Assembly (NCBI GenBank): GCA_021229015.1
Contig: CM037787.1
Coordinates: 31,899,709-31,963,708 of the forward strand
Direction of reading: 5' to 3'
Length of the DNA stretch: 64,000 nt
Source of the DNA: Solen grandis
Lineage: Eukaryota > Mollusca > Bivalvia > Adapedonta > Solenidae
Part shown: one piece after another, positions 35,600 through 49,795 of the stretch
How positions within the stretch are numbered: position 1 is the stretch's first letter
Layout of the letters: each line of letters starts with the position of its first letter
The notes under the pieces: generated by a model
The model's input: the letters and a program-made list of their open reading frames with translations, nothing else
Told to the model about the DNA's origin: nothing
The model's database searches: none
Position numbers and translations under genes: made by a program

Positions 35600-36948
35600 C
35601 ATATGACGTCACGATCAAAAATATTTGTAGAAATTCTGCAGAACTGCAAACTGTTTAAGTTTCAACTTTCTATCTCATCCTGAAGCTCTCTAATCCTAAA
35701 ATGAAATTTTCGGCCCTATGTTCGAATCTTATTTCAGCCACAGAACTTCGGTCTTTCGGAATTTCGATTAGCTGACAGGATATGCACACCTAACTTTCAA
35801 GATGTACCATCTGTAAAAATTTTTGAAGAAAACCCGACCATAAATAACGGCTGTTAGAGCGTGAACACCATTTTTCACTATATTTAGCTCTGACGTCACA
35901 TGACGTCTTTAGTGTGCTAAAGATGCTTTTGTTCAAAAGGGCATATTTTACTGTCATAAGTCTGAAATTTTCTTATTCTGAACAACTGGCATCATGTAAA
36001 AATCATTGCCCAAAAATGAAAATTAAGAAGTTGCTTTTTGACGTCACAAGACGTCATATGACGTCAAGACTCAAAATATATGTGGGAAATTCTGCAGAAC
36101 TGAAAACTGTGTAAGTTTCAACTTTCTATTCATCATGAAGCTCTTTAATCCAAAAAATGAAATTTATCGGTCCTATGTTCGAATCTTATTTCAGCCACAG
36201 AACTTCGGTCTTTGGGAATTTCGGTTAGTTGACAAGATAGCACACCTGAGTTTCAATGTACCATCTGTGAAAATTTGAAGAAAATCCGACATAAATGACG
36301 GCTGTAGAGCGTAAACACCATTTTTCACTATTTTTTGCTGTGACGTCATGTGACGTCATAGGGTGCTGAAGATGCTTTTGTTCAAAAGCGAATACTTTGC
36401 TTTTATAACTCTGAAATTTTCATTATTCTGAACAACTGGCATCATGTCGAAATCATTGTCCTAAAATGAAAATTAAGAAGTATGCTTATGACGTCACATG
36501 ACGTCATATGACGTCATGACTCAAAATATTTGTAGAAATTCTGCAGAACTGCAAACTGTGTAAGTTTCAACTTTCTATCTCATCCTGAAGCTCTTTTATC
36601 CTAAAATGAAATTTTCGGTCCTATGTTCGAATCTTATTTCAGCCACAGAACTTCGGTCTTTCGGAATTTTGGTTAGCTGACAGGATATGCACACCTTTGA
36701 TTCAAGATGTACCATCTGTGAAAATTTGAAGAAAATCTGACCATAAATGACGGCTGTAGAGCGCGAACACCATTTTTCACTATTTTTAGCTGTGACGTCA
36801 TGTGACGTCATAGGGTGCTGAAAATCATTGAAATCAAAATTTCCTCACGTGACTAATAAGCCATAAAAATTTCATCGTCCTAGGACTATTGCAACATATA
36901 AAAATAAGCGTTTAGTTAGGAAGAAGAAAAGAATAATAATAATAATAA
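35600..36948 (-). repeat. Type A monomer array, reverse orientation
   Basis: Three type-A monomers on the minus strand. 35600-36340 matches 38290-39055 but with many single-base gains and losses, while sequence from about 36340 onwards matches 43091 onwards almost perfectly. The first part looks like unpolished assembly edge. Confidence 0.85.
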
Positions 36949-36988
36949 CTAGATGTCATTCGTTTAAACGAATGATAGGACTTTCTGC
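36949..36988 (-). mobile_element. Helentron-like 3' cap
   Basis: Minus-strand GCAGAAAGTCCTAT, CATTCGTTTAAACGAATG, ACAT, CTAG, T, with (ATT)n beyond. Ends module X. Confidence 0.75.
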
Positions 36989-38165
36989 AACATCTGCTTT
37001 ATATAGTATATATAGAAGATGACATAATAGATAATCTGTCCAAATTGCAACTTTCTATCTCCTCTATTTCTATATAAAATAGCACAAATAGAACACATTC
37101 TGTGAATTTTAATAAAAGTCCGCCCATATCTTGCACATGTAGTTTACATACAACATTTATACTATGTCATATGACATGAAAGAAAAATGAAACAGTGTTC
37201 AAATGTAAGTTTCTAACTTTCATCACACATAGAATTTCATCACTCCAGCTCAGTTGTAACCTTGTTTAATTTTAGCCTCATTAGGAAGAAGTATTGAATA
37301 TTTGTATAGTGCTATATCCTTTCGACACCTGTAACGTAGTTAAACGTATTTAGCGATTTTGGCGTGTTTGGGCTTCCGTAGTTTTGCCATAAATTCCTGG
37401 AATTTCGAACTATGGTGATATTTTGAAAGGTAACATCCCAGCCTACAAACTGATGCAATATGAATATCGTTAGCATAACAATGCAGTTTTTAGATGGTCT
37501 AAAATGTGGGGCTACGTGTGAATTTTTCAAGGCTTGCAAACTGCTCGCTAGCTACATAGTGTTGCAAATACGGATTTTTGTCTTGTGCCGTTGTACATGT
37601 ATTAACTGCAATGCTTATTTTGGAAACAGTCAACATTCGACAAAAAACAACAACAACAACAAAAAAAAAAGAACAAAATCAAGATATAGCCCATTAATTG
37701 CAATTTGATTTTTTTTTTTTTTTTTTTTTTAAGTCGTTGCGCAAGTATTTAAGCCTGGTGACCCCTGCGCGTGACCTTTTCCATATTTTTATGATGCATG
37801 ATTATGAAATATCTTATTTTCCATGTAACTTTCTTATATGAAGTCCAATTTCAATAAACTTGGTACCGTTAGAAAGCTCTTAAAACATGCTACATTTTAT
37901 ACGCATAATGTATAAACTTATCTTCAGTCGTTTCTGAGATATTGACTGTTAAACCTCAAGAAAACAGCATATTATCAGCAAAATTAGCTTCATTTCGTTT
38001 AGTTTTTTTGCTTATAAATTGGTATTGCGTAAACCAATTTTAATAAACTAAATATCTTTGGAAACGTCAATTATTCAGCTATAATTCTTATTCATACATA
38101 TATTTACAAAAATCGATATTTATTGAGATATGGCTACATATATGCAGTAGGGGTGAAATCAAAAT
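36989..38165 (-). repeat. Modules X and Y, reverse orientation
   Basis: Module X (36989-37735) and module Y (37736-38165), separated by a homopolymer tract. Y is followed directly by a type-A head (38165-38250) with no monomers between, then the CRE junction into the next array. Confidence 0.8.
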
Positions 38166-38269
38166 TTCCTCACGTGCCTAATAAGCCATAACAATTTCAT
38201 CGTCCTAGGACTATTGCAACATATTAAAATAAGCGTTTAGTTAGGAAGAAGAAAAGAATAATAGTAAGA

Positions 38270-39642
38270 AACAAATGACGTCACGTGACGTCATATGACG
38301 TCACGACTCAAAATATTTGTAGAAATTCTGCAGAACTGCAAACTGTTTAAGTTTCAACTTTCTATCTCATCCTGAAGCTCTCTAATCCTAAAATGAAATT
38401 TTCGGTCCTATGTTCGAATCTTATTTCAGCCACAGAACTTTGGTCTTTCGGAATTTCGATTAGCTGACAGGATATGCACACCTAACTTTCAAGATGTACC
38501 ATCTGTGAAAATTTGAAGAAAATCCGACCATAAATAACGGCTGTAGAGCGTGAACACCATTTTTCACTATATTTAGCTCTGACGTCACATGACGTCATAG
38601 TGTGCTAAAGATGCTTTTGTTCAAAAGGGCATATTTTACTGTCATAACTCTGAAATTTTCATTATTCTGAACAACTGGCATCATGTCAAAATCATTGCCC
38701 AAAAATGAAAATTAAGAAGTATGCTTATGACGTCACAAGACGTCATATGACGTCAAGACTCAAGATATATGTAGAAATTCTGCAGAACTGTAAACTGTGT
38801 AAGTTTCAACTTTCTATCTCATCATGAAGCTCTTTAATCCTAAAATGAAATTATCGGTCCTATGTTCGAATCTTATTTCAGCCACAGAACTTCGGTCTTT
38901 GGGAATTTCGGTTAGTTGACAAGATATGCACACCTGAGTTTCAAGATGTACCATCTGTGAAAATTTGAAGAAAATCCGACCATAAATGACGGCTGTAGAG
39001 CGTAAACACCATTTTTCACTATTTTTTGCTGTGACGTCATGTGACGTCATAGGGTGCTGAAGATGCTTTTGTTCAAAAGCGCATACTTTCCTTTCATAAC
39101 TCTGAAATTTTCATTATTCTGAACAACTGGCATCATGTCGAAATCATTGCCCTAAAATGAAAATTAAGAAGTATGCTTATGACGTCACATGACGTCATAT
39201 GACGTCACGCCTCAAAATATTTGTAGAAATTCTGCAGAACTGCAAACTGTTTAAGTTTCAACTTTCTATCTCATCCTGAAGCTCTTTTATCCTAAAATGA
39301 AATTTTCGGTCCTATGTTCGAATCTTATTTCAGCCACAGAACTTCGGTCTTTCGGCATTTCGGTTAGCTGACAGGATATGCACACCTTTGATTCAAGATG
39401 TACCATCTGTGAAAATTTGAAGAAAATCCGACCATAAATGATGGCTGTAGAGCGCGAACACCATTTTTCACTATTTTTAGCTGTGACGTCATGTGACGTC
39501 ATAGGGTGCTGAAAATCATTGAAATCAAAATTTCCTCACGTGACTAATAAGCCATAAAAATTTCATCGTCCTAGGACTATTGCAACATATAAAAATAAGC
39601 GTTTAGTTAGGAAGAAGAAAAGAATAATAATAATAATAATAA
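38270..39642 (-). repeat. Type A monomer array, reverse orientation
   Basis: Three type-A monomers (clusters near 38590, 39040 and 39490) ending at a head and (ATT)n next to the 3' cap at 39643. Confidence 0.85.
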
Positions 39643-39682
39643 CTAGATGTCATTCGTGAAAACGAATGATAGGACTTTCTGC
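39643..39682 (-). mobile_element. Helentron-like 3' cap
   Basis: Minus-strand GCAGAAAGTCCTAT, CATTCGT / ACGAATG with loop TTTC, ACAT, CTAG. Ends a type-A tail. Confidence 0.75.
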
Positions 39683-41548
39683 AAGCTGTGTTAATGCAAA
39701 AAGCAGGAGATAGAAGTTTTATGTAATGACTCACCTCTGGTAGTATTTCATGTTCATGCTGAACAACTGACATTATATTCCGAAATTATTAGAACTAAGT
39801 ATTCCACTATTTTTAGTTCTGACGTCACATGACGTCATAGAGTACTGAAAATTCCTTTATTCAAAAGCGTATACCTTACTTTCATTACTCTGAAATTTTC
39901 ATTATTCTGAACAACTGACAGGATATGCACACCTTAGTTTCAAGATGTACCATCTGTGAAAATTTGAAGAAAATCCGACCATAAATGACGGCTGTAGAGC
40001 GCGAACACCATTTTTCACTATTTTTAGCTGTGACGTCACATGACGTCATAAGGTGCTGAAGATGCTTTTGTTCAAAAGCGCATACGTTAGTTTCATAACT
40101 CTGAAATTTTCATTATTCTTAACAACTGGTATCATGTCAAAATCATTGCCCTAATATGAAATTTAAGAAGTATGCTTATGACGTCACATGACGTCATATG
40201 ACGTCAGGACTCAAAATATATGTAGAAATTCTGCAGAACTGCAAACTGTGTAAGTTTCAACTTTCTATTTCATCTTGAAGCTCTTTAATCCTAAAATGAA
40301 ATTTTCGTTCCTGTGTTCGAATCTTATTTCAGCCACAGAACTTCGGTCTTTCGGAATTTCGGTTAGCTGACATGATATGCACACCTTAGTTTTAAGATGT
40401 ACAATCTGTGAAAATTTTAAGAAAATCCGACCATAAATGGCGGCTGTAGAGCGTGAACACCATTTTTCACTATTTTTAGCTCTGACGTCACATGACGTCA
40501 AAGGGTGCTGAAAATTCTTTTGTTCAAAAGCGTATACGTTAGTTTCATAACTCTGAAATTTTCATTATTCTGAACAACTGGCATCATGTCGAAATCATTG
40601 CCCTAATATGAAAATTAAGAAGTATGCTTATGACGTCACATGACGTCATATGACGTCACGACTCAAAATATATGTTAAAATTCTGTCGCACTGCAAACTG
40701 TGTAAGTTTCAACTTTCTGTCTCATCCTGAAGCTCTTTAATCTTAAAATGAAATTTTCGGTCCTATGTTCGAATCTTATTTCAGCCACAGAACTTCGGTC
40801 TTTCGGAATTTCGGTTAGCTGACAGGATATGCACACCTTAGTTTCAAGATGTACCATCTGTGAAAATTTGAAGAAAATCCGACCATAAATGACGGCTGTA
40901 GAGCGCGAACACCATTTTTCACTATTTTTAGCTGTGAGGTCATGTGACGTCATAGGGTGCTGAAGATGCTTTTGTTCAAAAGCGCATACGTTAGTTTCAT
41001 AACTCTGAAATTTTCATTATTCTGAACAACTGGCATCATGTCGAAACCATTGCCCTAAAATGAAAATTAAAAAGTATGCTTATGACGTCACATGACGTCA
41101 TATGACGTCCCGACTCAAAAAATTTGTAGAAATTCTACAGAACTGCAAACTGTGTAAGTTTCAACTTTCTATCTCATCCTGAAGCTATTTAATCCTAAAA
41201 TGAAATTTTCGGTCCTATGTTCGAATCTTATTTCAGCCACAGAACTTCGGTCTTTCGGAATTTCGGTTAGCTGACAGGATATGCACACCTTAGATTCAAG
41301 ATGTACCATCTGTGAAAATTTTAAGAAAATCCGACCATAAATGACGGCTGTAGAGCGCGAACACCATTTTTCACTATTTTTAGCTGTGACGTCATGTGAC
41401 GTCATAGGGTGCTGAAAATCATTGAAATCAAAATTTCCTCACGTGACTAATAAGCCATAAAAATTTCATCGTCCTAGGTCCATTGCAACATATAAAAATA
41501 AGCGTTTAGTTAGGAAGAAGAAAAGAATAATAATAATAATAATAATAA
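39683..41548 (-). repeat. Tail and type A monomer array, reverse orientation
   Basis: Type-A tail, then monomers with clusters near 39825, 40040, 40490, 40945 and 41395. The interval 39825-40040 is only about 210 bp, so that monomer is internally deleted. Ends at a head beside the next cap. Confidence 0.82.
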
Positions 41549-41588
41549 CTAGATGTCATTCGTGAAAACGAATGATAGGACTTTCTGC
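41549..41588 (-). mobile_element. Helentron-like 3' cap
   Basis: Minus-strand cap of the CATTCGT / ACGAATG type with CTAG at the 41549 edge; (ATT)n lies beyond. Confidence 0.75.
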
Positions 41589-43699
41589 AAGCTGTGTCAA
41601 TGCAAAAAGCAGGAGATAGAAGTTTTATGTAATGACTCACCTCTGGTAGTATTTCATGTTCATGCTGAACAACTGACATTATATTCCGAAATTGGTGCAA
41701 ATGATAAGAACTAAGTATTTCACTATTTTTAGCTCTGACGTCACATGACGTCATAGGGTACTGACAATTCTTTTGTTCAAAAGCGTATACATTACTTTCA
41801 TAACTCTGAAATTTTCATTATTCTGAACAACTGGCATCATGTCGAAATCATTGCCCTATAATGAAAATTAAGAAGTATGCTTATGACGTCACATGACGTC
41901 ATATGACGTCACGACTCAAAATATATGTAGGAATTCTGCGGAACTGCAAACTGTGTAAGTTTCAACTTTCTATCTCATCCTGAAGCTCTTCAATCCTAAA
42001 ATGAAATTTTCGGTCCTATGTTCGAATCTAATTTCAGCAACAGAACTTCGGTCTTTCGGAATTTCGGTTAGCTGACAGGATATGCACATCTCAGTTTCAA
42101 GATGTACCATCTGTGAAAATTTGAAGAAAATTCGACCATAAATGGCGGCTATAGAGTGCGAACACCATTTTTCACTATTTTAAGCTCAGACGTCACATGA
42201 CGTCATAGGGTGGTTAAGGTGCTTTTGTTCAAAATCGCGTACTTTACTATCATAACTCTGAAATTTTCATTATTCTGTACAACTGGCATCATGTCGAAAT
42301 CATTGCCCTAAAATGAAAATTAAGAAGTATGCTTATGACGTCACGTGACGTCATATGACGTCAGGACTCAAAATATATGTAGAAATTCTGTAGAACTGCA
42401 AACGGTGTCAGTTTCAACTTTCTATCTCATCCAGAAGCTCTTTAATATTAAAATGAAATTTTCGGTCCTATGTTCGAATCTTATTTCAGCCACAGAACTT
42501 CGGTCTTTCGGAATTTCGGTTAGCTGACAGGATATGCACACCGTAGTTTCATGTTGTATCATCTGTGAAAATTTGAAGAAAATCCGACCATAAATGACGG
42601 CTGTAGAGCGCGAACACCATTTTTCACTATTTTTAGCTCTGACGTCACATGACGTCATAGGGTACTGCAGATGATTTTGTTCAAAAGCGCATTCTTTACT
42701 TTCATAACTCTGAAATTTTCATTATTCTGAACAACTGGCATCATGTCGAAATCATTGCCCTAATATGAAAATTAACAAGTATGCCTATGACGTCACATGA
42801 CGTCATATGACGTCAGGACTCAAAATATATTAAGAAATTCTACAGAACTGCAAACTGTGTAAGTTCCAACTTCCTATCTCATCCTGAAGCTCTTTTATCC
42901 TAAAATGAAATTTTCGGTCCTTTGTTCGAATCTTATTTCCGCCACAGAACTTCGGTCTTTCGGAGTTTCGGTTAGCTGACAGGATATGCACACCTTTGAT
43001 TCAAGATGTACCATCTGTGAAAATTTGAAGAAAATCCGACCATAAATGACGGCTGTAGAGCGCGAACACCATTTTTCACTATTTTTAGCTGTGACGTCAT
43101 GTGACGTCATAGGGTGCTGATGATGCTTTTGTTCAAAAGCGAATACTTTGCTTTTATAACTCTGAAATTTTCATTATTCTGAACAACTGGCATCATGTCG
43201 AAATCATTGTCCTAAAATGAAAATTAAGAAGTATGCTTATGACGTCACATGACGTCATATGACGTCATGACTCAAAATATTTGTAGAAATTCTGCAGAAC
43301 TGCAAACTGTGTAAGTTTCAACTTTCTATCTCATCCTGAAGCTCTTTTATCCTAAAATGAAATTTTCGGTCCTATGTTCGAATCTTATTTCAGCCACAGA
43401 ACTTCGGTCTTTCGGAATTTTGGTTAGCTGACAGGATATGCACACCTTTGATTCAAGATGTACCATCTGTGAAAATTTGAAGAAAATCTGACCATAAATG
43501 ACGGCTGTAGAGCGCGAACACCATTTTTCACTATTTTTAGCTGTGACGTCATGTGACGTCATAGGGTGCTGAAAATCATTGAAATCAAAATTTCCTCACG
43601 TGACTAATAAGCCATAAAAATTTCATCGTCCTAGGACTATTGCAACATATAAAAATAAGCGTTTAGTTAGGAAGAAGAAAAGAATAATAATAATAATAA
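41589..43699 (-). repeat. Tail and type A monomer array, reverse orientation
   Basis: Tail and five monomers with clusters near 41745, 42195, 42650, 43100 and 43555, period 452-453, ending at a head beside the cap at 43700. Confidence 0.85.
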
Positions 43700-43739
43700 C
43701 TAGATGTCATTCGTTTAAACGAATGATAGGACTTTCTGC
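43700..43739 (-). mobile_element. Helentron-like 3' cap
   Basis: Copy of 36949-36988, at the end of module X. Confidence 0.75.
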
Positions 43740-46347
43740 AACATCTGCTTTATATAGTATATATAGAAGATGACATAATAGATAATCTGTCCAAATTGCA
43801 ACTTTCTATCTCCTCTATTTCTATATAAAATAGCACAAATAGAACACATTCTGTGAATTTTAATAAAAGTCCGCCCATATCTTGCACATGTAGTTTACAT
43901 ACAACATTTATACTATGTCATATGACATGAAAGAAAAATGAAACAGTGTTCAAATGTAAGTTTCTAACTTTCATCACACATAGAATTTCATCACTCCAGC
44001 TCAGTTGTAACCTTGTTTAATTTTAGCCTCATTAGGAAGAAGTATTGAATATTTGTATAGTGCTATATCCTTTCGACACCTGTAACGTAGTTAAACGTAT
44101 TTAGCGATTTTGGCGTGTTTGGGCTTCCGTAGTTTTGCCATAAATTCCTGGAATTTCGAACTATGGTGATATTTTGAAAGGTAACATCCCAGCCTACAAA
44201 CTGATGCAATATGAATATCGTTAGCATAACAATGCAGTTTTTAGATGGTCTAAAATGTGGGGCTACGTGTGAATTTTTCAAGGCTTGCAAACTGCTCGCT
44301 AGCTACATAGTGTTGCAAATACGGATTTTTGTCTTGTGCCGTTGTACATGTATTAACTGCAATGCTTATTTTAAAAAAAAAAAAAAAAAACAAAATCCCA
44401 AATTGCAATTTGATTTTTTTTTTTTTTTTTTTTTTAAGTCGTTGCGCAAGTATTTAAGCCTGGTGACCCCTGCGCGTGACCTTTTCCATATTTTTATGAT
44501 GCATGATTATGAAATATCTTATTTTCCATGTAACTTTCTTATATGAAGTCCAATTTCAATAAACTTGGTACCGTTAGAAAGCTCTTAAAACATGCTACAT
44601 TTTATACGCATAATGTATAAACTTATCTTCAGTCGTTTCTGAGATATTGACTGTTAAACCTCAAGAAAACAGCATATTATCAGCAAAATTAGCTTCATTT
44701 CGTTTAGTTTTTTTGCTTATAAATTGGTATTGCGTAAACCAATTTTAATAAACTAAATATCTTTGGAAACGTCAATTATTCAGCTATAATTCTTATTCAT
44801 ACATATATTTACAAAAATCGATATTTATTGAGATATGGCTACATATATGCAGTAGGGGTGAAATCAAAATTTCCTCACGTGCCTAATAAGCCATAACAAT
44901 TTCATCGTCCTAGGACTATTGCAACATATTAAAATAAGCGTTTAGTTAGGAAGAAGAAAAGAATAATAGTAAGAAACAAATGACGTCACGTGACGTCATA
45001 TGACGTCACGACTCAAAATATTTGTAGAAATTCTGCAGAACTGCAAACTGTTTAAGTTTCAACTTTCTATCTCATCCTGAAGCTCTCTAATCCTAAAATG
45101 AAATTTTCGGTCCTATGTTCGAATCTTATTTCAGCCACAGAACTTTGGTCTTTCGGAATTTCGATTAGCTGACAGGATATGCACACCTAACTTTCAAGAT
45201 GTACCATCTGTGAAAATTTGAAGAAAATCCGACCATAAATAACGGCTGTAGAGCGTGAACACCATTTTTCACTATATTTAGCTCTGACGTCACATGACGT
45301 CATAGTGTGCTAAAGATGCTTTTGTTCAAAAGGGCATATTTTACTGTCATAACTCTGAAATTTTCATTATTCTGAACAACTGGCATCATGTCAAAATCAT
45401 TGCCCAAAAATGAAAATTAAGAAGTATGCTTATGACGTCACAAGACGTCATATGACGTCAAGACTCAAGATATATGTAGAAATTCTGCAGAACTGTAAAC
45501 TGTGTAAGTTTCAACTTTCTATCTCATCATGAAGCTCTTTAATCCTAAAATGAAATTATCGGTCCTATGTTCGAATCTTATTTCAGCCACAGAACTTCGG
45601 TCTTTGGGAATTTCGGTTAGTTGACAAGATATGCACACCTGAGTTTCAAGATGTACCATCTGTGAAAATTTGAAGAAAATCCGACCATAAATGACGGCTG
45701 TAGAGCGTAAACACCATTTTTCACTATTTTTTGCTGTGACGTCATGTGACGTCATAGGGTGCTGAAGATGCTTTTGTTCAAAAGCGCATACTTTCCTTTC
45801 ATAACTCTGAAATTTTCATTATTCTGAACAACTGGCATCATGTCGAAATCATTGCCCTAAAATGAAAATTAAGAAGTATGCTTATGACGTCACATGACGT
45901 CATATGACGTCACGCCTCAAAATATTTGTAGAAATTCTGCAGAACTGCAAACTGTTTAAGTTTCAACTTTCTATCTCATCCTGAAGCTCTTTTATCCTAA
46001 AATGAAATTTTCGGTCCTATGTTCGAATCTTATTTCAGCCACAGAACTTCGGTCTTTCGGCATTTCGGTTAGCTGACAGGATATGCACACCTTTGATTCA
46101 AGATGTACCATCTGTGAAAATTTGAAGAAAATCCGACCATAAATGATGGCTGTAGAGCGCGAACACCATTTTTCACTATTTTTAGCTGTGACGTCATGTG
46201 ACGTCATAGGGTGCTGAAAATCATTGAAATCAAAATTTCCTCACGTGACTAATAAGCCATAAAAATTTCATCGTCCTAGGACTATTGCAACATATAAAAA
46301 TAAGCGTTTAGTTAGGAAGAAGAAAAGAATAATAATAATAATAATAA

Positions 46348-46387
46348 CTAGATGTCATTCGTGAAAACGAATGATAGGACTTTCTGC
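46348..46387 (-). mobile_element. Helentron-like 3' cap
   Basis: Copy of 39643-39682 in the second duplication unit. Confidence 0.75.
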
Positions 46388-48253
46388 AAGCTGTGTTAAT
46401 GCAAAAAGCAGGAGATAGAAGTTTTATGTAATGACTCACCTCTGGTAGTATTTCATGTTCATGCTGAACAACTGACATTATATTCCGAAATTATTAGAAC
46501 TAAGTATTCCACTATTTTTAGTTCTGACGTCACATGACGTCATAGAGTACTGAAAATTCCTTTATTCAAAAGCGTATACCTTACTTTCATTACTCTGAAA
46601 TTTTCATTATTCTGAACAACTGACAGGATATGCACACCTTAGTTTCAAGATGTACCATCTGTGAAAATTTGAAGAAAATCCGACCATAAATGACGGCTGT
46701 AGAGCGCGAACACCATTTTTCACTATTTTTAGCTGTGACGTCACATGACGTCATAAGGTGCTGAAGATGCTTTTGTTCAAAAGCGCATACGTTAGTTTCA
46801 TAACTCTGAAATTTTCATTATTCTTAACAACTGGTATCATGTCAAAATCATTGCCCTAATATGAAATTTAAGAAGTATGCTTATGACGTCACATGACGTC
46901 ATATGACGTCAGGACTCAAAATATATGTAGAAATTCTGCAGAACTGCAAACTGTGTAAGTTTCAACTTTCTATTTCATCTTGAAGCTCTTTAATCCTAAA
47001 ATGAAATTTTCGTTCCTGTGTTCGAATCTTATTTCAGCCACAGAACTTCGGTCTTTCGGAATTTCGGTTAGCTGACATGATATGCACACCTTAGTTTTAA
47101 GATGTACAATCTGTGAAAATTTTAAGAAAATCCGACCATAAATGGCGGCTGTAGAGCGTGAACACCATTTTTCACTATTTTTAGCTCTGACGTCACATGA
47201 CGTCAAAGGGTGCTGAAAATTCTTTTGTTCAAAAGCGTATACGTTAGTTTCATAACTCTGAAATTTTCATTATTCTGAACAACTGGCATCATGTCGAAAT
47301 CATTGCCCTAATATGAAAATTAAGAAGTATGCTTATGACGTCACATGACGTCATATGACGTCACGACTCAAAATATATGTTAAAATTCTGTCGCACTGCA
47401 AACTGTGTAAGTTTCAACTTTCTGTCTCATCCTGAAGCTCTTTAATCTTAAAATGAAATTTTCGGTCCTATGTTCGAATCTTATTTCAGCCACAGAACTT
47501 CGGTCTTTCGGAATTTCGGTTAGCTGACAGGATATGCACACCTTAGTTTCAAGATGTACCATCTGTGAAAATTTGAAGAAAATCCGACCATAAATGACGG
47601 CTGTAGAGCGCGAACACCATTTTTCACTATTTTTAGCTGTGAGGTCATGTGACGTCATAGGGTGCTGAAGATGCTTTTGTTCAAAAGCGCATACGTTAGT
47701 TTCATAACTCTGAAATTTTCATTATTCTGAACAACTGGCATCATGTCGAAACCATTGCCCTAAAATGAAAATTAAAAAGTATGCTTATGACGTCACATGA
47801 CGTCATATGACGTCCCGACTCAAAAAATTTGTAGAAATTCTACAGAACTGCAAACTGTGTAAGTTTCAACTTTCTATCTCATCCTGAAGCTATTTAATCC
47901 TAAAATGAAATTTTCGGTCCTATGTTCGAATCTTATTTCAGCCACAGAACTTCGGTCTTTCGGAATTTCGGTTAGCTGACAGGATATGCACACCTTAGAT
48001 TCAAGATGTACCATCTGTGAAAATTTTAAGAAAATCCGACCATAAATGACGGCTGTAGAGCGCGAACACCATTTTTCACTATTTTTAGCTGTGACGTCAT
48101 GTGACGTCATAGGGTGCTGAAAATCATTGAAATCAAAATTTCCTCACGTGACTAATAAGCCATAAAAATTTCATCGTCCTAGGTCCATTGCAACATATAA
48201 AAATAAGCGTTTAGTTAGGAAGAAGAAAAGAATAATAATAATAATAATAATAA

Positions 48254-48293
48254 CTAGATGTCATTCGTGAAAACGAATGATAGGACTTTCTGC
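48254..48293 (-). mobile_element. Helentron-like 3' cap
   Basis: Copy of 41549-41588 in the second duplication unit. Confidence 0.75.
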
Positions 48294-49795
48294 AAGCTGT
48301 GTCAATGCAAAAAGCAGGAGATAGAAGTTTTATGTAATGACTCACCTCTGGTAGTATTTCATGTTCATGCTGAACAACTGACATTATATTCCGAAATTGG
48401 TGCAAATGATAAGAACTAAGTATTTCACTATTTTTAGCTCTGACGTCACATGACGTCATAGGGTACTGACAATTCTTTTGTTCAAAAGCGTATACATTAC
48501 TTTCATAACTCTGAAATTTTCATTATTCTGAACAACTGGCATCATGTCGAAATCATTGCCCTATAATGAAAATTAAGAAGTATGCTTATGACGTCACATG
48601 ACGTCATATGACGTCACGACTCAAAATATATGTAGGAATTCTGCGGAACTGCAAACTGTGTAAGTTTCAACTTTCTATCTCATCCTGAAGCTCTTCAATC
48701 CTAAAATGAAATTTTCGGTCCTATGTTCGAATCTAATTTCAGCAACAGAACTTCGGTCTTTCGGAATTTCGGTTAGCTGACAGGATATGCACATCTCAGT
48801 TTCAAGATGTACCATCTGTGAAAATTTGAAGAAAATTCGACCATAAATGGCGGCTATAGAGTGCGAACACCATTTTTCACTATTTTAAGCTCAGACGTCA
48901 CATGACGTCATAGGGTGGTTAAGGTGCTTTTGTTCAAAATCGCGTACTTTACTATCATAACTCTGAAATTTTCATTATTCTGTACAACTGGCATCATGTC
49001 GAAATCATTGCCCTAAAATGAAAATTAAGAAGTATGCTTATGACGTCACGTGACGTCATATGACGTCAGGACTCAAAATATATGTAGAAATTCTGTAGAA
49101 CTGCAAACGGTGTCAGTTTCAACTTTCTATCTCATCCAGAAGCTCTTTAATATTAAAATGAAATTTTCGGTCCTATGTTCGAATCTTATTTCAGCCACAG
49201 AACTTCGGTCTTTCGGAATTTCGGTTAGCTGACAGGATATGCACACCGTAGTTTCATGTTGTATCATCTGTGAAAATTTGAAGAAAATCCGACCATAAAT
49301 GACGGCTGTAGAGCGCGAACACCATTTTTCACTATTTTTAGCTCTGACGTCACATGACGTCATAGGGTACTGCAGATGATTTTGTTCAAAAGCGCATTCT
49401 TTACTTTCATAACTCTGAAATTTTCATTATTCTGAACAACTGGCATCATGTCGAAATCATTGCCCTAATATGAAAATTAACAAGTATGCCTATGACGTCA
49501 CATGACGTCATATGACGTCAGGACTCAAAATATATTAAGAAATTCTACAGAACTGCAAACTGTGTAAGTTCCAACTTCCTATCTCATCCTGAAGCTCTTT
49601 TATCCTAAAATGAAATTTTCGGTCCTTTGTTCGAATCTTATTTCCGCCACAGAACTTCGGTCTTTCGGAGTTTCGGTTAGCTGACAGGATATGCACACCT
49701 TTGATTCAAGATGTACCATCTGTGAAAATTTGAAGAAAATCCGACCATAAATGACGGCTGTAGAGCGCGAACACCATTTTTCACTATTTTTAGCT

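Larger units (their letters stand above)
36340..43090 (-). repeat. 6.7-kb tandem duplication, copy 1
   Basis: This segment is repeated at 43091-49795 with a constant offset of 6705 bp (6751 before the A/T-rich tract in module X, which is 46 bp longer here). Contents on the minus strand: type-A monomers, 3' caps, modules X and Y, heads and further type-A monomers. All inspected stretches outside the homopolymer tract look identical between copies. Confidence 0.85.
43091..49795 (-). repeat. 6.7-kb tandem duplication, copy 2
   Basis: Second copy of 36340-43090, offset 6705 bp. It contains caps at 43700-43739, 46348-46387 and 48254-48293, module X at 43740-44440 (with a shortened A/T tract), module Y at 44440-44870 and the same type-A arrays. 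Individual monomers repeat those described for copy 1. Confidence 0.88.

Noticed and set aside
35384..35602. A 72-codon frame spanning the N run
   Set aside because: Nearly half of it is translated N; it has no meaning.
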